Below are positions 28,696-38,043 of a stretch of DNA of 64,000 nucleotides, in pieces. Within the stretch, counting starts at the first letter, position 1; the number at the start of each line of letters is the position of its first letter. This DNA is from Oscillospiraceae bacterium (GTDB lineage Bacteria; Bacillota; Clostridia; Oscillospirales; Acutalibacteraceae). The notes under the pieces are model-generated. The model was not told the DNA's origin and searched no databases. It saw only the letters and a program-made list of their open reading frames with translations. The translations under genes were made by a program, and so were the position numbers. The DNA lies in assembly GCA_015066015.1 (NCBI GenBank), contig SVPE01000001.1, positions 124,001-188,000 on the forward strand, read 5' to 3'.

Positions 28696-29730
28696 ATGGC
28701 AGGCTACAATATCGGCATTGACCTGGGTACAGGCAATATCAAGGCATTTGTCAGCGGCAGAGGTATTGTTTTAAGTGAAGAAAACGCAATCTGCTACGAT
28801 GCGTACAACGATGAGTTTGTTGCTATGGGTAACGATGCAGGGGAAATGTTCGGCAAAGCTCCCGACTGCTATGTGCTGAAACGACCCGTTTCAGGCGGAG
28901 TAATTTCCGATTTTACCGTTATGGCGGAAATCCTTTCACGCTTTCTTACAAAAATATGCAAAAACAGTATCTTCAGACCCAGCGTGCTTATAAGTGCGCC
29001 GAGCTGCAACACCGAGCTTGAAAAAAGGACGGTTATCGAGGCTGCCTGTGCGGCAGGTGCAGGAAAGGTGCATCTTATTGATGAGCCCGTAGTTTCTGCT
29101 CTGGGTGCAGGACTTTCCATTGATTATCCTCACGGTGTTATGGTTGTTGACATCGGCGAGGGTACAACGGATATTGCCGTTATAACCATGTCCACGGTTG
29201 CATATGCCACATCGATTAAAATTGCCGGCGGCACTATGACAGAGGCAATCTGTCAGTATGTCAAAAAGGAAAAGAATATTCTCATAGGCAAGCAGACGGC
29301 GAGCAGAATCAAGCATTCCATAGGCTGTGCCGTAAAACGTGACGAGGAGTTTGAGCTTATCTGTACCGGCAAGCATATCATAACAGGTATGCCGAGAAGC
29401 TTCAGCGTCAATTCCGGCGAAATCTGTGAAGCGCTGAGCGAATGCACCAAGGCGATATTTGACGGAATAATGGATGTGCTCGAGCAGACACCTCCTGAGC
29501 TTTATTCCGATATATGTAACGAGGGTATAATTCTTACCGGCGGCACGGCAAAGCTTTACGGCCTTGCAAAATACCTTTCCGAAAAGCTCAGTATAGACGT
29601 AAGAGTTGCCGCTGACCCGGAGCACTGTGCCGCAAAGGGTGCGGGCTTCATACTCAAAAACATGAAAAAGCTCGAGGACAGCGGTTACAGCTTCCGTCTT
29701 CGCGAAAGCTCATATAATTTCAGGGATTAA
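28696..29730 (+). CDS. MreB-like actin-family rod shape-determining protein (divergent)
   Basis: YNIGIDLGTGNIKAFVSGRGIVLSEENAI, RPVSGGVISDFTVM, DIGEGTTDIAVI, LTGGTAKLYGLAKYL. Confidence 0.88.
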   Translation: MAGYNIGIDLGTGNIKAFVSGRGIVLSEENAICYDAYNDEFVAMGNDAGEMFGKAPDCYVLKRPVSGGVISDFTVMAEILSRFLTKICKNSIFRPSVLISAPSCNTELEKRTVIEAACAAGAGKVHLIDEPVVSALGAGLSIDYPHGVMVVDIGEGTTDIAVITMSTVAYATSIKIAGGTMTEAICQYVKKEKNILIGKQTASRIKHSIGCAVKRDEEFELICTGKHIITGMPRSFSVNSGEICEALSECTKAIFDGIMDVLEQTPPELYSDICNEGIILTGGTAKLYGLAKYLSEKLSIDVRVAADPEHCAAKGAGFILKNMKKLEDSGYSFRLRESSYNFRD

Positions 29731-30317
29731 TCCTCCCTTATGTTTGCAGTCTGCCCGTAAAGCGGTCGGCTGACGGGCTTGCTTGTGCTTTCGGGCTGCT
29801 GAAGGTAGTTGTCCGTAATCCACAGCTGGCAGCAAAGCTCGTTTGAGTAATATACAAGGCTGAAATGCTCCCACAGAGAAGTAAGCTCCCCGGTTTTTGA
29901 AAAGGCGCTTCCCGATAAGGGGATAAGCCCGGTCAGGGCCTTTTCACAGACGTCCTTTTCTGAAAGGGAGAAGGCTGAAAGCATATTTACGGCATTTTTC
30001 AGATAAATATGAGCCTCACTGTCAGTTACGGCTCTGAATTTGCCGTTATCATCCGTTTTACCTACGGTAAGGCGGATTTTTTTTATCTGTCCATCTTCGG
30101 TTTCTTCGACTGTGAGAAGCTGGTCCGATGTGTCCTCTTTCAGAAAAAGGGTGAATTCTCTGCCTTTTATGAGGTAGTCGGACATTTTTATTCTTTCATA
30201 TCCCTCGCATCGGTTGAAATTTTCCGTAAACTGAAAAAGATTCACCGACTGAGACTGGCTGCAGGCGGTGAATATAAGTATTAAAATAAGAGGTAACGGT
30301 AAAAGAGCTTTTTTCAT
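29727..30317 (-). CDS. hypothetical lipoprotein
   Basis: Start chosen at MKKALLPLPLILILIFTACSQ (lipobox); longer track ORF (to 30410) overlaps the SulP 3' end. Confidence 0.75.
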   Translation of the reverse strand: MKKALLPLPLILILIFTACSQSQSVNLFQFTENFNRCEGYERIKMSDYLIKGREFTLFLKEDTSDQLLTVEETEDGQIKKIRLTVGKTDDNGKFRAVTDSEAHIYLKNAVNMLSAFSLSEKDVCEKALTGLIPLSGSAFSKTGELTSLWEHFSLVYYSNELCCQLWITDNYLQQPESTSKPVSRPLYGQTANIRED

Positions 30318-30354
30318 ATAATCACCGTTAAAGTCTATGCCCCGGCGGGGACTG

Positions 30355-32031
30355 TTATGCATGTTCGGTGTAGAGGCTTTTTGCTCTTTCGATTGCAGAG
30401 TTGATGTCACTGCAGAAGTTTTCGCTTCCTACGGCAGTGTAGAAGCCTGATTTTTTCATAGCCTTCATAGGCTGCTCGTTAACATGGGAAAGAATGAGGG
30501 TGATATCCTTTTTTTCGCATCTTTGTCTGAGCGCGTCAAGACTGTTGAGTGCGGTACTGTCAATAGCAGGTACGCCGCGCATACGGAGAATAAGACATTT
30601 TGTCATATCCTTGAAAATAATCTGTTCAATCTGATTTGCCGCACCGAAGAACATAGGACCTGTTGCCTCATACACTCTTATGTAAGAGGGGATTGCCATA
30701 AGTCTGCTTATGGTTTCGTCGCTGTCGGGTGAAGTCTCCTTACTTTCGTTTATGTATTTCCAGGATTTGATGTAGCTTTCCTCGCTCATTCTCTTCATAA
30801 ACAGAACGCAGGCCATAAGCATACCTACCTCAATTGCCACAACAAGGTCGAAGACAACTGTAAGCACAAAGGTAACCACAAGTACAAGAATGTCACTTTT
30901 CGGTGCAGTCTTTATAAGAGAAACGAAGGTTCTCCAGTGGCTCATATTGTAGGCAACCTGAAAGAGGATTGCTGCGATTGCGGGCATGGGAATGAGAGCC
31001 GCATAGGGCATAAGGAATACCAGCACAAGCAGAAGCACAAGAGCGTGGATTATGCCTGCAACGGGAGTTCTGCCGCCGTTTTTGATGTTTGCCGCAGTTC
31101 GTGCAATAGCACCTGTTGCAGGAATTCCTCCGAAAAGAGCTGAAGCAATATTACCGGCACCCTGAGCAACAAGCTCGGTATTTGAATTATGCTTTGTGCC
31201 TGTCATACCGTCGGCCACCACGCAGGACAGAAGCGATTCAATTGCGGCAAGCACGGCAATTGTAAATGCATCGGGAAGCGCAAGTCTGATTGAAGAGAGA
31301 GAAAATGAGGGGAGAGTAAGCTTCGGAAGAGAGCTGTTGATTGTGTAAAGATCACCGATGGTATTGACCTCGAGCGGGAGAAGCTTTACCATTGCAATTC
31401 CTACAAGGACTGCAACAAGGGAAGCGGGGATTTTGCTGCTGATTTTCGGCATAATTATCAGCACTGCAAGACAAACGGCGCCTACGATAAAGGCGTGGGG
31501 GTTAAAGGTGCCGATTCCCGCAAAAAACGCCTTGACCTTATCTGCGGTTTCAATCGTTTCCATTCCTGCAGGGTAGGTTACTCCGCAGAAGTCCTTGAGC
31601 TGACCGAGAAGTATAGTCAGGGCGATACCTGAGGTAAAGCCCGTTGTAATGGTAAAGGGAATAAACCTGATAAGTGAGCCAAGCTTGAAAAATCCCATTA
31701 TGACAAGTATCACACCTGCAAGTATGGTTGCTGTGGCAAGTCCCTGCATACCGTTTTTTGCAACGATACCTGCTACGATGGTGGCAAAGGCTGCAGTAGG
31801 ACCTGCAATCTGTACAGTGCTGCCGCCGAGAAATGAGATGACAAAGCCTGCTACGATGGCTGTATAGATACCTTCCTCGGGGCCTACACCTGAAGCGAGC
31901 GCAAGGGCAATTGAAAGGGGCAGTGCAATAATTGCAACAATAATACCTGCAATAAGATCCTTTACAAGCTGATTTTTGTTATAGGATTTAAGGGACGTGA
32001 AAAGCATAGGTCTGAATTGATTTTTATTCAT
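30355..32031 (-). CDS. SulP family inorganic anion transporter with STAS domain
   Basis: DLIAGIIVAIIALPLSIALALASGVGPEEGIYTAIVAGFVISFLGGSTVQIAGPTAAF and C-terminal STAS (CLILRMRGVPAIDSTALNSLDAL). Confidence 0.96.
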   Translation of the reverse strand: MNKNQFRPMLFTSLKSYNKNQLVKDLIAGIIVAIIALPLSIALALASGVGPEEGIYTAIVAGFVISFLGGSTVQIAGPTAAFATIVAGIVAKNGMQGLATATILAGVILVIMGFFKLGSLIRFIPFTITTGFTSGIALTILLGQLKDFCGVTYPAGMETIETADKVKAFFAGIGTFNPHAFIVGAVCLAVLIIMPKISSKIPASLVAVLVGIAMVKLLPLEVNTIGDLYTINSSLPKLTLPSFSLSSIRLALPDAFTIAVLAAIESLLSCVVADGMTGTKHNSNTELVAQGAGNIASALFGGIPATGAIARTAANIKNGGRTPVAGIIHALVLLLVLVFLMPYAALIPMPAIAAILFQVAYNMSHWRTFVSLIKTAPKSDILVLVVTFVLTVVFDLVVAIEVGMLMACVLFMKRMSEESYIKSWKYINESKETSPDSDETISRLMAIPSYIRVYEATGPMFFGAANQIEQIIFKDMTKCLILRMRGVPAIDSTALNSLDALRQRCEKKDITLILSHVNEQPMKAMKKSGFYTAVGSENFCSDINSAIERAKSLYTEHA

Positions 32032-32254
32032 TTTTTTAACCTTCCGTTATTATATTTACGGCTAATATTATATAACTATCATAAAAAAAGTCCATATCAA
32101 ATTGCGAAAAAAAACGTCTTTTGCGATAATATGTGACTTTACATAAATATTTTTCAATAAATTGCTCGGAATTGTGGAAAATCGTAATTGACTTTAAGGC
32201 GTCATACTTCTATAATTAGTGCGGAAAAATAAAGTAAAAGAAGGTAATATATTT

Positions 32255-33538
32255 ATGGAAATGGCAACACTTTTAGGCTTGTCGATAGCTCTTATGGCAG
32301 GTCTTTTCATGTCAAGGGTTGTAAAGCCTCTGAAGCTTCCTGCAGTAACGGGATACCTTATTGCCGGTATACTTATAGGTCCCTACTGTCTCGGCCGTCT
32401 CGGTATAACGGGTGTCGGCTTTACAAGCGTGGATGAGGTTACATCACTTTCGATTCTCAACGACGTAGCACTCGGATTTATTGCTTTTGCCATCGGTGAC
32501 GAATTCCGTCTCGAACAGCTTAAGCACACAGGTAAGCAGGCAACAATCATCGGTATTTTTCAGGCAGTTGCAACCACACTTGTTGTTGACGGTGCGCTTA
32601 TAGGCCTTCACTTCATCCTCGGCGAGGAGAGGCTTCCTCTTTCAAGTGCAATTATTCTCGGCGCAATTGCTTCGGCAACGGCACCTGCAGCAACACTTAT
32701 GGTTGTAAGGCAGTACAAGGCTAAGGGCAGACTTACAAACCTTCTTCTTCCCATAGTTGCTCTCGACGATGCTGTGGGTCTTATCATTTTTGCCGTTTCC
32801 TTCGGTGTTGCAAAGGCACTTGTTCACGGTGAATTCAGTCTTGTTTCAATTCTCGTCGATCCCCTTGCCGAAATTGTATTCTCACTTGTTCTCGGTGCAA
32901 TTCTCGGTTGGTTCCTTTCCTTCTCGGAAAAGTTCTTCCACTCAAGAAGCAAGCGTCAGGCAATCGTTATTACGGCAATTTTCCTTGCCGTTGCGCTTTC
33001 CAAGCTGAAGTTCAGTATCGGACCTGTACACATAGGTTTTTCACCTCTTCTCGTATGCATGATGCTCGGTACAATTTTCTGCAACGTCTGTGATTTCTCG
33101 GCTAACCTTATGGAAAAGACCGACCGATGGACAACCCCCTTGTTCATTCTTTTCTTCGTTCTCAGCGGTGCTGAGCTTGAATTTTCAGTCTTCAGCGATC
33201 TGAGCATAATCGGCATCGGTGTTATTTACATTATTGCAAGAAGTCTCGGCAAATACTTCGGTGCAGGCATAAGCGCAAAAGTTTCTAAATGTGAGCCTCA
33301 CATCCAGAAGTATCTCGGTATAACACTTCTGCCTCAGGCGGGTGTTGCTCTCGGTATGTCAATTACCGCAATGAGTATCGGTGAAAGCGGCATCATTATC
33401 CGCAACATTGTACTTTTCGGTGTGCTTATCTACGAGCTTTTCGGTCCTACACTTACAAAAATTGCTCTTACCAAGGCAGGCGACATCAGTCCGAAGCCCG
33501 AAACGGAAAAGGTGCCTCTTCCCAAGGGTCGAGTCTGA
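32255..33538 (+). CDS. Kef/CPA2-type cation:proton antiporter
   Basis: LFMSRVVKPLKLPAVTGYLIAGILIGPYCLG, ALDDAVGLIIF, polytopic; in-frame ATG at 32255 preferred over the GTG at 32219. Confidence 0.9.
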   Translation: MEMATLLGLSIALMAGLFMSRVVKPLKLPAVTGYLIAGILIGPYCLGRLGITGVGFTSVDEVTSLSILNDVALGFIAFAIGDEFRLEQLKHTGKQATIIGIFQAVATTLVVDGALIGLHFILGEERLPLSSAIILGAIASATAPAATLMVVRQYKAKGRLTNLLLPIVALDDAVGLIIFAVSFGVAKALVHGEFSLVSILVDPLAEIVFSLVLGAILGWFLSFSEKFFHSRSKRQAIVITAIFLAVALSKLKFSIGPVHIGFSPLLVCMMLGTIFCNVCDFSANLMEKTDRWTTPLFILFFVLSGAELEFSVFSDLSIIGIGVIYIIARSLGKYFGAGISAKVSKCEPHIQKYLGITLLPQAGVALGMSITAMSIGESGIIIRNIVLFGVLIYELFGPTLTKIALTKAGDISPKPETEKVPLPKGRV

Positions 33539-33610
33539 TTCTGAAACCGGTTATTACAGCTGCAGATTATTCTGCGGCTGTTTTTTTTGTGGGGATTTTC
33601 TGCAGCTGGT

Positions 33611-33756
33611 GCCGCCAACCTTTGGTGGCGGCGACGGCGCGGGCCTGCGTTGTGCGGCTATGCCGCACAACGGCGGCGGAGCTGTGCTCCGCCATAAATC
33701 TGACCGCAGGTCAGATTTATGGCCCGCGCCATTGCCCGATGCCGTAGGCATCGGGC
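33611..33756. repeat. GC-rich multi-hairpin element
   Basis: GCCGCCAacctTTGGTGGCGGC; outer stem GGCGCGGGCC/GGCCCGCGCC enclosing CGTTGTGCGGC-tat-GCCGCACAACG, GGCGGAGctgtGCTCCGCC and ATAAATCTGACC-gca-GGTCAGATTTAT; then GCCCGATGCC-gta-GGCATCGGGC. Confidence 0.85.
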
Positions 33757-33850
33757 TGCACAGCCACACCCGTTTAAATATACCTATTGACACACAATGG
33801 AGGTTGCAATATAATTAATTATGAAGAAAGCAATAAAAGGAGAGTAAAAT

Positions 33851-35287
33851 ATGACGAAAACTATGAGCGACGAAAAACTTGAAAAGCTTAGGTTGAAGCG
33901 GGAAAAAGAGCTTGCATACTGGCAAAAGCAGAAAGCCCGTCCTAAGGGTAATTTTTATTTCTGGTATCTTGTACTGATTATCGCACTTATTTATGCTGTT
34001 GACGAAATTGCATCACAGATCGGTGCACTTATGCAGACAGAAATCGCTAACGACTTTTTTGTAAGTGACAGTGCGGTTACACTTCTTAACCTTCTGCAGG
34101 TTATTGCAATACCTTTTCAGATTGTCGGTATTTTTTACAGACCTCTTGCTGACCGCTTCGGTAGAAAAACCTTTCTTCTTATCAATACCTTCGGTATGTC
34201 TGTTGCAATGCTGACTATCTTCCTTTCGCAGAACGTGTTTATGTACTTTTTCGGTGCATGCCTTATTATGTTCTTTATTCCTCATGATATGCATGTCGTA
34301 TATATTATGGAATCCTCACCGGCAAAAAGCCGTGCTATCACCTATTCGGTCATTAAGTTTTTTGCCAATATGTCCGTTCTTCTTGTTCCTTTGCTTCGTA
34401 GCTGGCTTATGGAAACTGCATCACAATGGCGCAAGGTTTACCTTATTCCGGCTATTGTAGGTATAGTAGTTTCTCTTATTGCGCTCATATGTGCAAGGGA
34501 GACTGACACCTTCATTGATACACGAATCCGCTATCTCAGCATGACCGATGAGGAGCGCGAAGCAGAAAGGCAAAAGAAATCCGCTCAGGATTCTCAGGGC
34601 GGTGTTATAGACGCCCTTAAGTTCGGCTTCAAGCATAAGCAGCTGCGTTGGATATACATCTGCTTTGCCCTTGCAGGTGTGGGAGTTATAGGCAGTCTCA
34701 ACTATCAGGCTATCCTTACTCACGGCTATGCTATGAGTATTCACGGCTCAAATGTAAAGGAATTCCTTGATATTGTAAGTGTTAATGAGGTCAATAAGGC
34801 TATAGCTCTGTATCCTATCGGTATGGCAATTTCTCAGGTGATTATGGGCTTTATTTCTGATAAAAAAGGCAGAAAGGCTGCTGCTATTACTGTTGCCGCA
34901 AACTGCGTTGTTTCATTTGTTATTTTCGCGGTAGGTTCAAGATACAACCTTTTAACTCCCGCAATCGTAGGCTTTTTCTGCGGCGCTTTTGTAGGTAGCT
35001 ACTATTCAACAAATGACGTGCTTATTATGATGGCAAGCGAATCTGCTCCCACTAATCTGCGCTCGTCAACTGCAGCGGCACAGACCGTTGTCGGCTTTGC
35101 AGGTTATGCTGTTGCTTTTATTCTTAATATGATTCTCGCCCTGATTTTTGGCGACGGTATTATAGGAACAGTTGCACTTTGTCTTCTTGTTCCCAGCTTT
35201 GCGGTTACACTTGTTGCCTTGATTAAAAAGACTCACGATACAAAGGGCATAGATCTTGACACCGTCACAGGCCTCGAATGGGATTGA
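33851..35287 (+). CDS. MFS transporter
   Basis: 478-aa polytopic protein; FYRPLADRFGRKTFLLINTFGMSVAM and GFISDKKGRKAAAITVAAN MFS loop motifs. Confidence 0.9.
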   Translation: MTKTMSDEKLEKLRLKREKELAYWQKQKARPKGNFYFWYLVLIIALIYAVDEIASQIGALMQTEIANDFFVSDSAVTLLNLLQVIAIPFQIVGIFYRPLADRFGRKTFLLINTFGMSVAMLTIFLSQNVFMYFFGACLIMFFIPHDMHVVYIMESSPAKSRAITYSVIKFFANMSVLLVPLLRSWLMETASQWRKVYLIPAIVGIVVSLIALICARETDTFIDTRIRYLSMTDEEREAERQKKSAQDSQGGVIDALKFGFKHKQLRWIYICFALAGVGVIGSLNYQAILTHGYAMSIHGSNVKEFLDIVSVNEVNKAIALYPIGMAISQVIMGFISDKKGRKAAAITVAANCVVSFVIFAVGSRYNLLTPAIVGFFCGAFVGSYYSTNDVLIMMASESAPTNLRSSTAAAQTVVGFAGYAVAFILNMILALIFGDGIIGTVALCLLVPSFAVTLVALIKKTHDTKGIDLDTVTGLEWD

Positions 35288-35291
35288 GACC

Positions 35292-35603
35292 GGTGATAAC
35301 GGCACAGGAACGGCAAAGAATATATAAAAATTCTGATAGTTAATTATGTAATAAACCAAACAAAACCGTCGGGACATCGAATCCCGACGGTTTTACTTTG
35401 CCTTGACCTTTTTTCGTCCTCTCGGAGTACCGTTGTACGCCTTCGGGACGAAGAAAAGGTCATCCTGCACCATTCTCACCGGTCTCAATGAGGTGATAAC
35501 GGCACAGGAACGGCAAAGAATATAAAAAAACAGAAGTGATTCTGAAAGCTAATTATGTAATAAAGCAAGTAAAACCGTCGGTGCATCGAATCCCGACGGT
35601 TTT
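35292..35603. repeat. Interspersed two-hairpin repeat, copy B, with a partial tandem second unit (period ~200 bp)
   Basis: GGTGATAACGGCACAGGAACGGCAAAGAATATA at 35292 and 35492; hairpin I 35363-35395 (AAAACCGTCGGGAcatcgaaTCCCGACGGTTTT), repeated at 35571-35603; hairpin II 35413-35452 (TTCGTCC...GGACGAA). Confidence 0.85.
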
Positions 35604-35704
35604 GCCTTGCCTTGACCTCAGCTATGCAGAAGACCCCGAAAAACAGAAAGCAGCCACCCTGAATTGGCAGCCGCTTTCTGTTTTATGTAAAGGGAGAGAA
35701 GAAA

Positions 35705-36082
35705 TCAAAGAGTGTTATTTTCAATTTCCTGTATAAGCTTAAGAATTTTGGGAGCGTATATGCTTTTAAAGAAGTTGTGTATCCTGCCGTAGACAAGATG
35801 ATTTGTTGCTGCTATCAGGAGACCGCCCAGGACAAGCACACTGTTAAACGGTACTGAAAGCTGATCCTTTATAAGCATAATTGTTCCCATAACAAGAGCA
35901 ACAGAGCCGAAAAGACCGATAGCTATCGAAATCATAGTTGCGATAAAGTCTATCCGTTTGTCAAGTGACCTGATCTCTTTCATTTTTTCTGTTGTATGTT
36001 TAGGTGTGTATTTTTCTTTGAACATTTCGAGTTCATCTTTTGTTGCTCCCGAATAGGAGTAGGAAAAAGAATTGTCGCTCAC
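35705..36082 (-). CDS. small membrane protein (two predicted TM segments)
   Basis: 125 aa, IATMISIAIGLFGSVALVMGTIMLI and VPFNSVLVLGGLLIAATNHLV; downstream of the histidine kinase on the same strand. Confidence 0.75.
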   Translation of the reverse strand: MSDNSFSYSYSGATKDELEMFKEKYTPKHTTEKMKEIRSLDKRIDFIATMISIAIGLFGSVALVMGTIMLIKDQLSVPFNSVLVLGGLLIAATNHLVYGRIHNFFKSIYAPKILKLIQEIENNTL

Positions 36083-36094
36083 AGTATGCCTCCT

Positions 36095-37204
36095 TTACTG
36101 TTTAAGTCTGATTTTTACCGTGAAGGTGGAGCCTTTGCCGAGCTCACTTTCTACAGTGATTTCGCTTTTTGTGATGTCGATTACTCTTTTTACCAGAGCC
36201 AGACCGAGTCCGTTGCCTTCTGTTGTGTGGGAGGTGTCACCCTGATAAAACTTTTCAAAAATATGAAGACCTGTTTCTCTTGTCATACCGCAGCCTGTAT
36301 CCGATATTTTAACAATGGCAAAGCTTCTTTCTTTTTTAAGAGAAACTGAAATACTGCCGCCCTTTTCGGTGAACTTGACCGCATTGGAGATGAGATTTGA
36401 CCAAACGGTGAGAAGAAGCTCTTCGTCAGCTTCAATAAGGATGTCATCTTCTATGTCTGTGGAAATCTCCAGTTCTTTTTTTTCCCAGTCGTTTTCGAAA
36501 AGAAGCAGTGCCTGACAGAGCTGCTCGCTGAGGTTATAGCTTTTGAGACTGTAGGAAATCTGCTGATTTTCGAGCTTGCTGAGCTTAAGGATACCGGTGA
36601 TAAGTCCGTTGAGCCTTTCCGATGCATGCTTAAGGCTTGCAGTGTACTCAAGTCTTTCCTCTGCGGAAAGGTCGGGACTCTGCAGTATTTCGGCATAGCT
36701 TTGTATTACGGCAAGGGGAGTTTTGATTTCGTGGGAAACATTTGAAATAAAGTCGGTTTTCAGCGTTTCTATGGAAGAAAGCTCCTTGGCCATTTTGTTG
36801 ATGTCCTCAATGATGATGTCGTATTCGTTGAAGGCTCTTTTTTTGTGGAGCGGTTTGATTCTTACGGAAAAATCACCCTTGGTAATTTTTCCTAAAGCAT
36901 CGATTATCCTCATAACGGGACGGTGATTGAAAATTCGCTTTCGTATACCGTCAATCGCGCTCATAAAAAGACAGATGAAAAGGATGTTGAAAAGGGTTCT
37001 GAGAGCTCTTTCCTTTACAGTTCCCTCGGGAATGAAAACAGGAGTATCGGGAGCATCAAAAAGATTTCCGCTGAAAAACAGAAGGAAGCTTACGGAAACA
37101 GCAAAACCGGTAATTGCAAAATACAGGGCGAATCTCCAAGGCGAAAGAATACTGTCTTTTAGTCTTTTGTCCTTCTTTTTTCGGTTTAACCGAAAAATCA
37201 TCAT
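36095..37204 (-). CDS. sensor histidine kinase
   Basis: HAMP-like segment, DFISNVSHEIKTPLAVIQSYAE H-box, DTGCGMTRETGLHIFEKFYQGDTSHTTEGNGLGLALV. Confidence 0.95.
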   Translation of the reverse strand: MMIFRLNRKKKDKRLKDSILSPWRFALYFAITGFAVSVSFLLFFSGNLFDAPDTPVFIPEGTVKERALRTLFNILFICLFMSAIDGIRKRIFNHRPVMRIIDALGKITKGDFSVRIKPLHKKRAFNEYDIIIEDINKMAKELSSIETLKTDFISNVSHEIKTPLAVIQSYAEILQSPDLSAEERLEYTASLKHASERLNGLITGILKLSKLENQQISYSLKSYNLSEQLCQALLLFENDWEKKELEISTDIEDDILIEADEELLLTVWSNLISNAVKFTEKGGSISVSLKKERSFAIVKISDTGCGMTRETGLHIFEKFYQGDTSHTTEGNGLGLALVKRVIDITKSEITVESELGKGSTFTVKIRLKQ

Positions 37205-37872
37205 TTAATCACCGCCTTGTAGCCCAGGCCGTGTACGGTAACGATTTCAAAACCGTCACAGGAGCTGAAGCGGTCGCGGAGCTTTGCCATATAAACGTCT
37301 ACGGTACGCAGTCCTGAGGTTGTACCCGATTCCCAGAATTCATCCATAAGCTGGGAGCGTGTGAAGGTCTTTCCGGGATAGGATAAAAGCTTATAAAGCA
37401 GGTTGAATTCTCTTGCGGTCATCGGTATTTCATTGCCGTCAAGCTTCGTTGTTCTTTCGTCCATATCCATAACAAGTGAGCCTACCGTAAGCTTTCTCGA
37501 GCAGGCAATTCTGCTTCTTCTGAGTATTGCACCGATTCTGAGAAGAAGCTCTCCGAGGTCAACGGGCTTTACCATATAGTCGTCAATACCGGCAAGAAAG
37601 CCCTTTTGTTTTGAGAAAAAGTCATCACGTGCAGTGACAAAAAGTATCGGTGTATCTGAATCGGTGGAACGGATGCTGTTTGCAATTTCGTATCCGTCTG
37701 TACCGGGCAGCATTATATCGGAAATTATAAGGTCGTATAAGGTTTCGTCCAATTTCTGATATGCTGCTTCAGCACTCAGAACGCCTGTTGCTTCATAACC
37801 GTTGTGGTTAAGATAGGTACACATGGTATGACAAAGGTCTTTATCATCCTCGATTACAAGTATCTTGAACAT
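37201..37872 (-). CDS. OmpR/PhoB-family response regulator
   Basis: KILVIEDDKDLC, DLIISDIMLPGTDGYEI receiver; winged-helix C-terminus; overlaps kinase start. Confidence 0.96.
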   Translation of the reverse strand: MFKILVIEDDKDLCHTMCTYLNHNGYEATGVLSAEAAYQKLDETLYDLIISDIMLPGTDGYEIANSIRSTDSDTPILFVTARDDFFSKQKGFLAGIDDYMVKPVDLGELLLRIGAILRRSRIACSRKLTVGSLVMDMDERTTKLDGNEIPMTAREFNLLYKLLSYPGKTFTRSQLMDEFWESGTTSGLRTVDVYMAKLRDRFSSCDGFEIVTVHGLGYKAVIK

Positions 37873-38043
37873 AAAAATCCCTCACTTTCCTTTTTATTAT
37901 AACTCACATATGTTAAAATTTTGTTTAGGATAGTTTGCATTGATTTGCTTTTATCAGAATATGAAGAATTTACAGCAACACCCTTGCCGTCTCCGCAGAG
38001 AGGACAAGGGTGCAACAGATTTTATTAAGGGATGCTTTGATGC

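Noticed and set aside
28936-29625. 229-aa minus-strand ORF
   Set aside because: Antisense to the MreB-like gene with no SD or recognisable domain.
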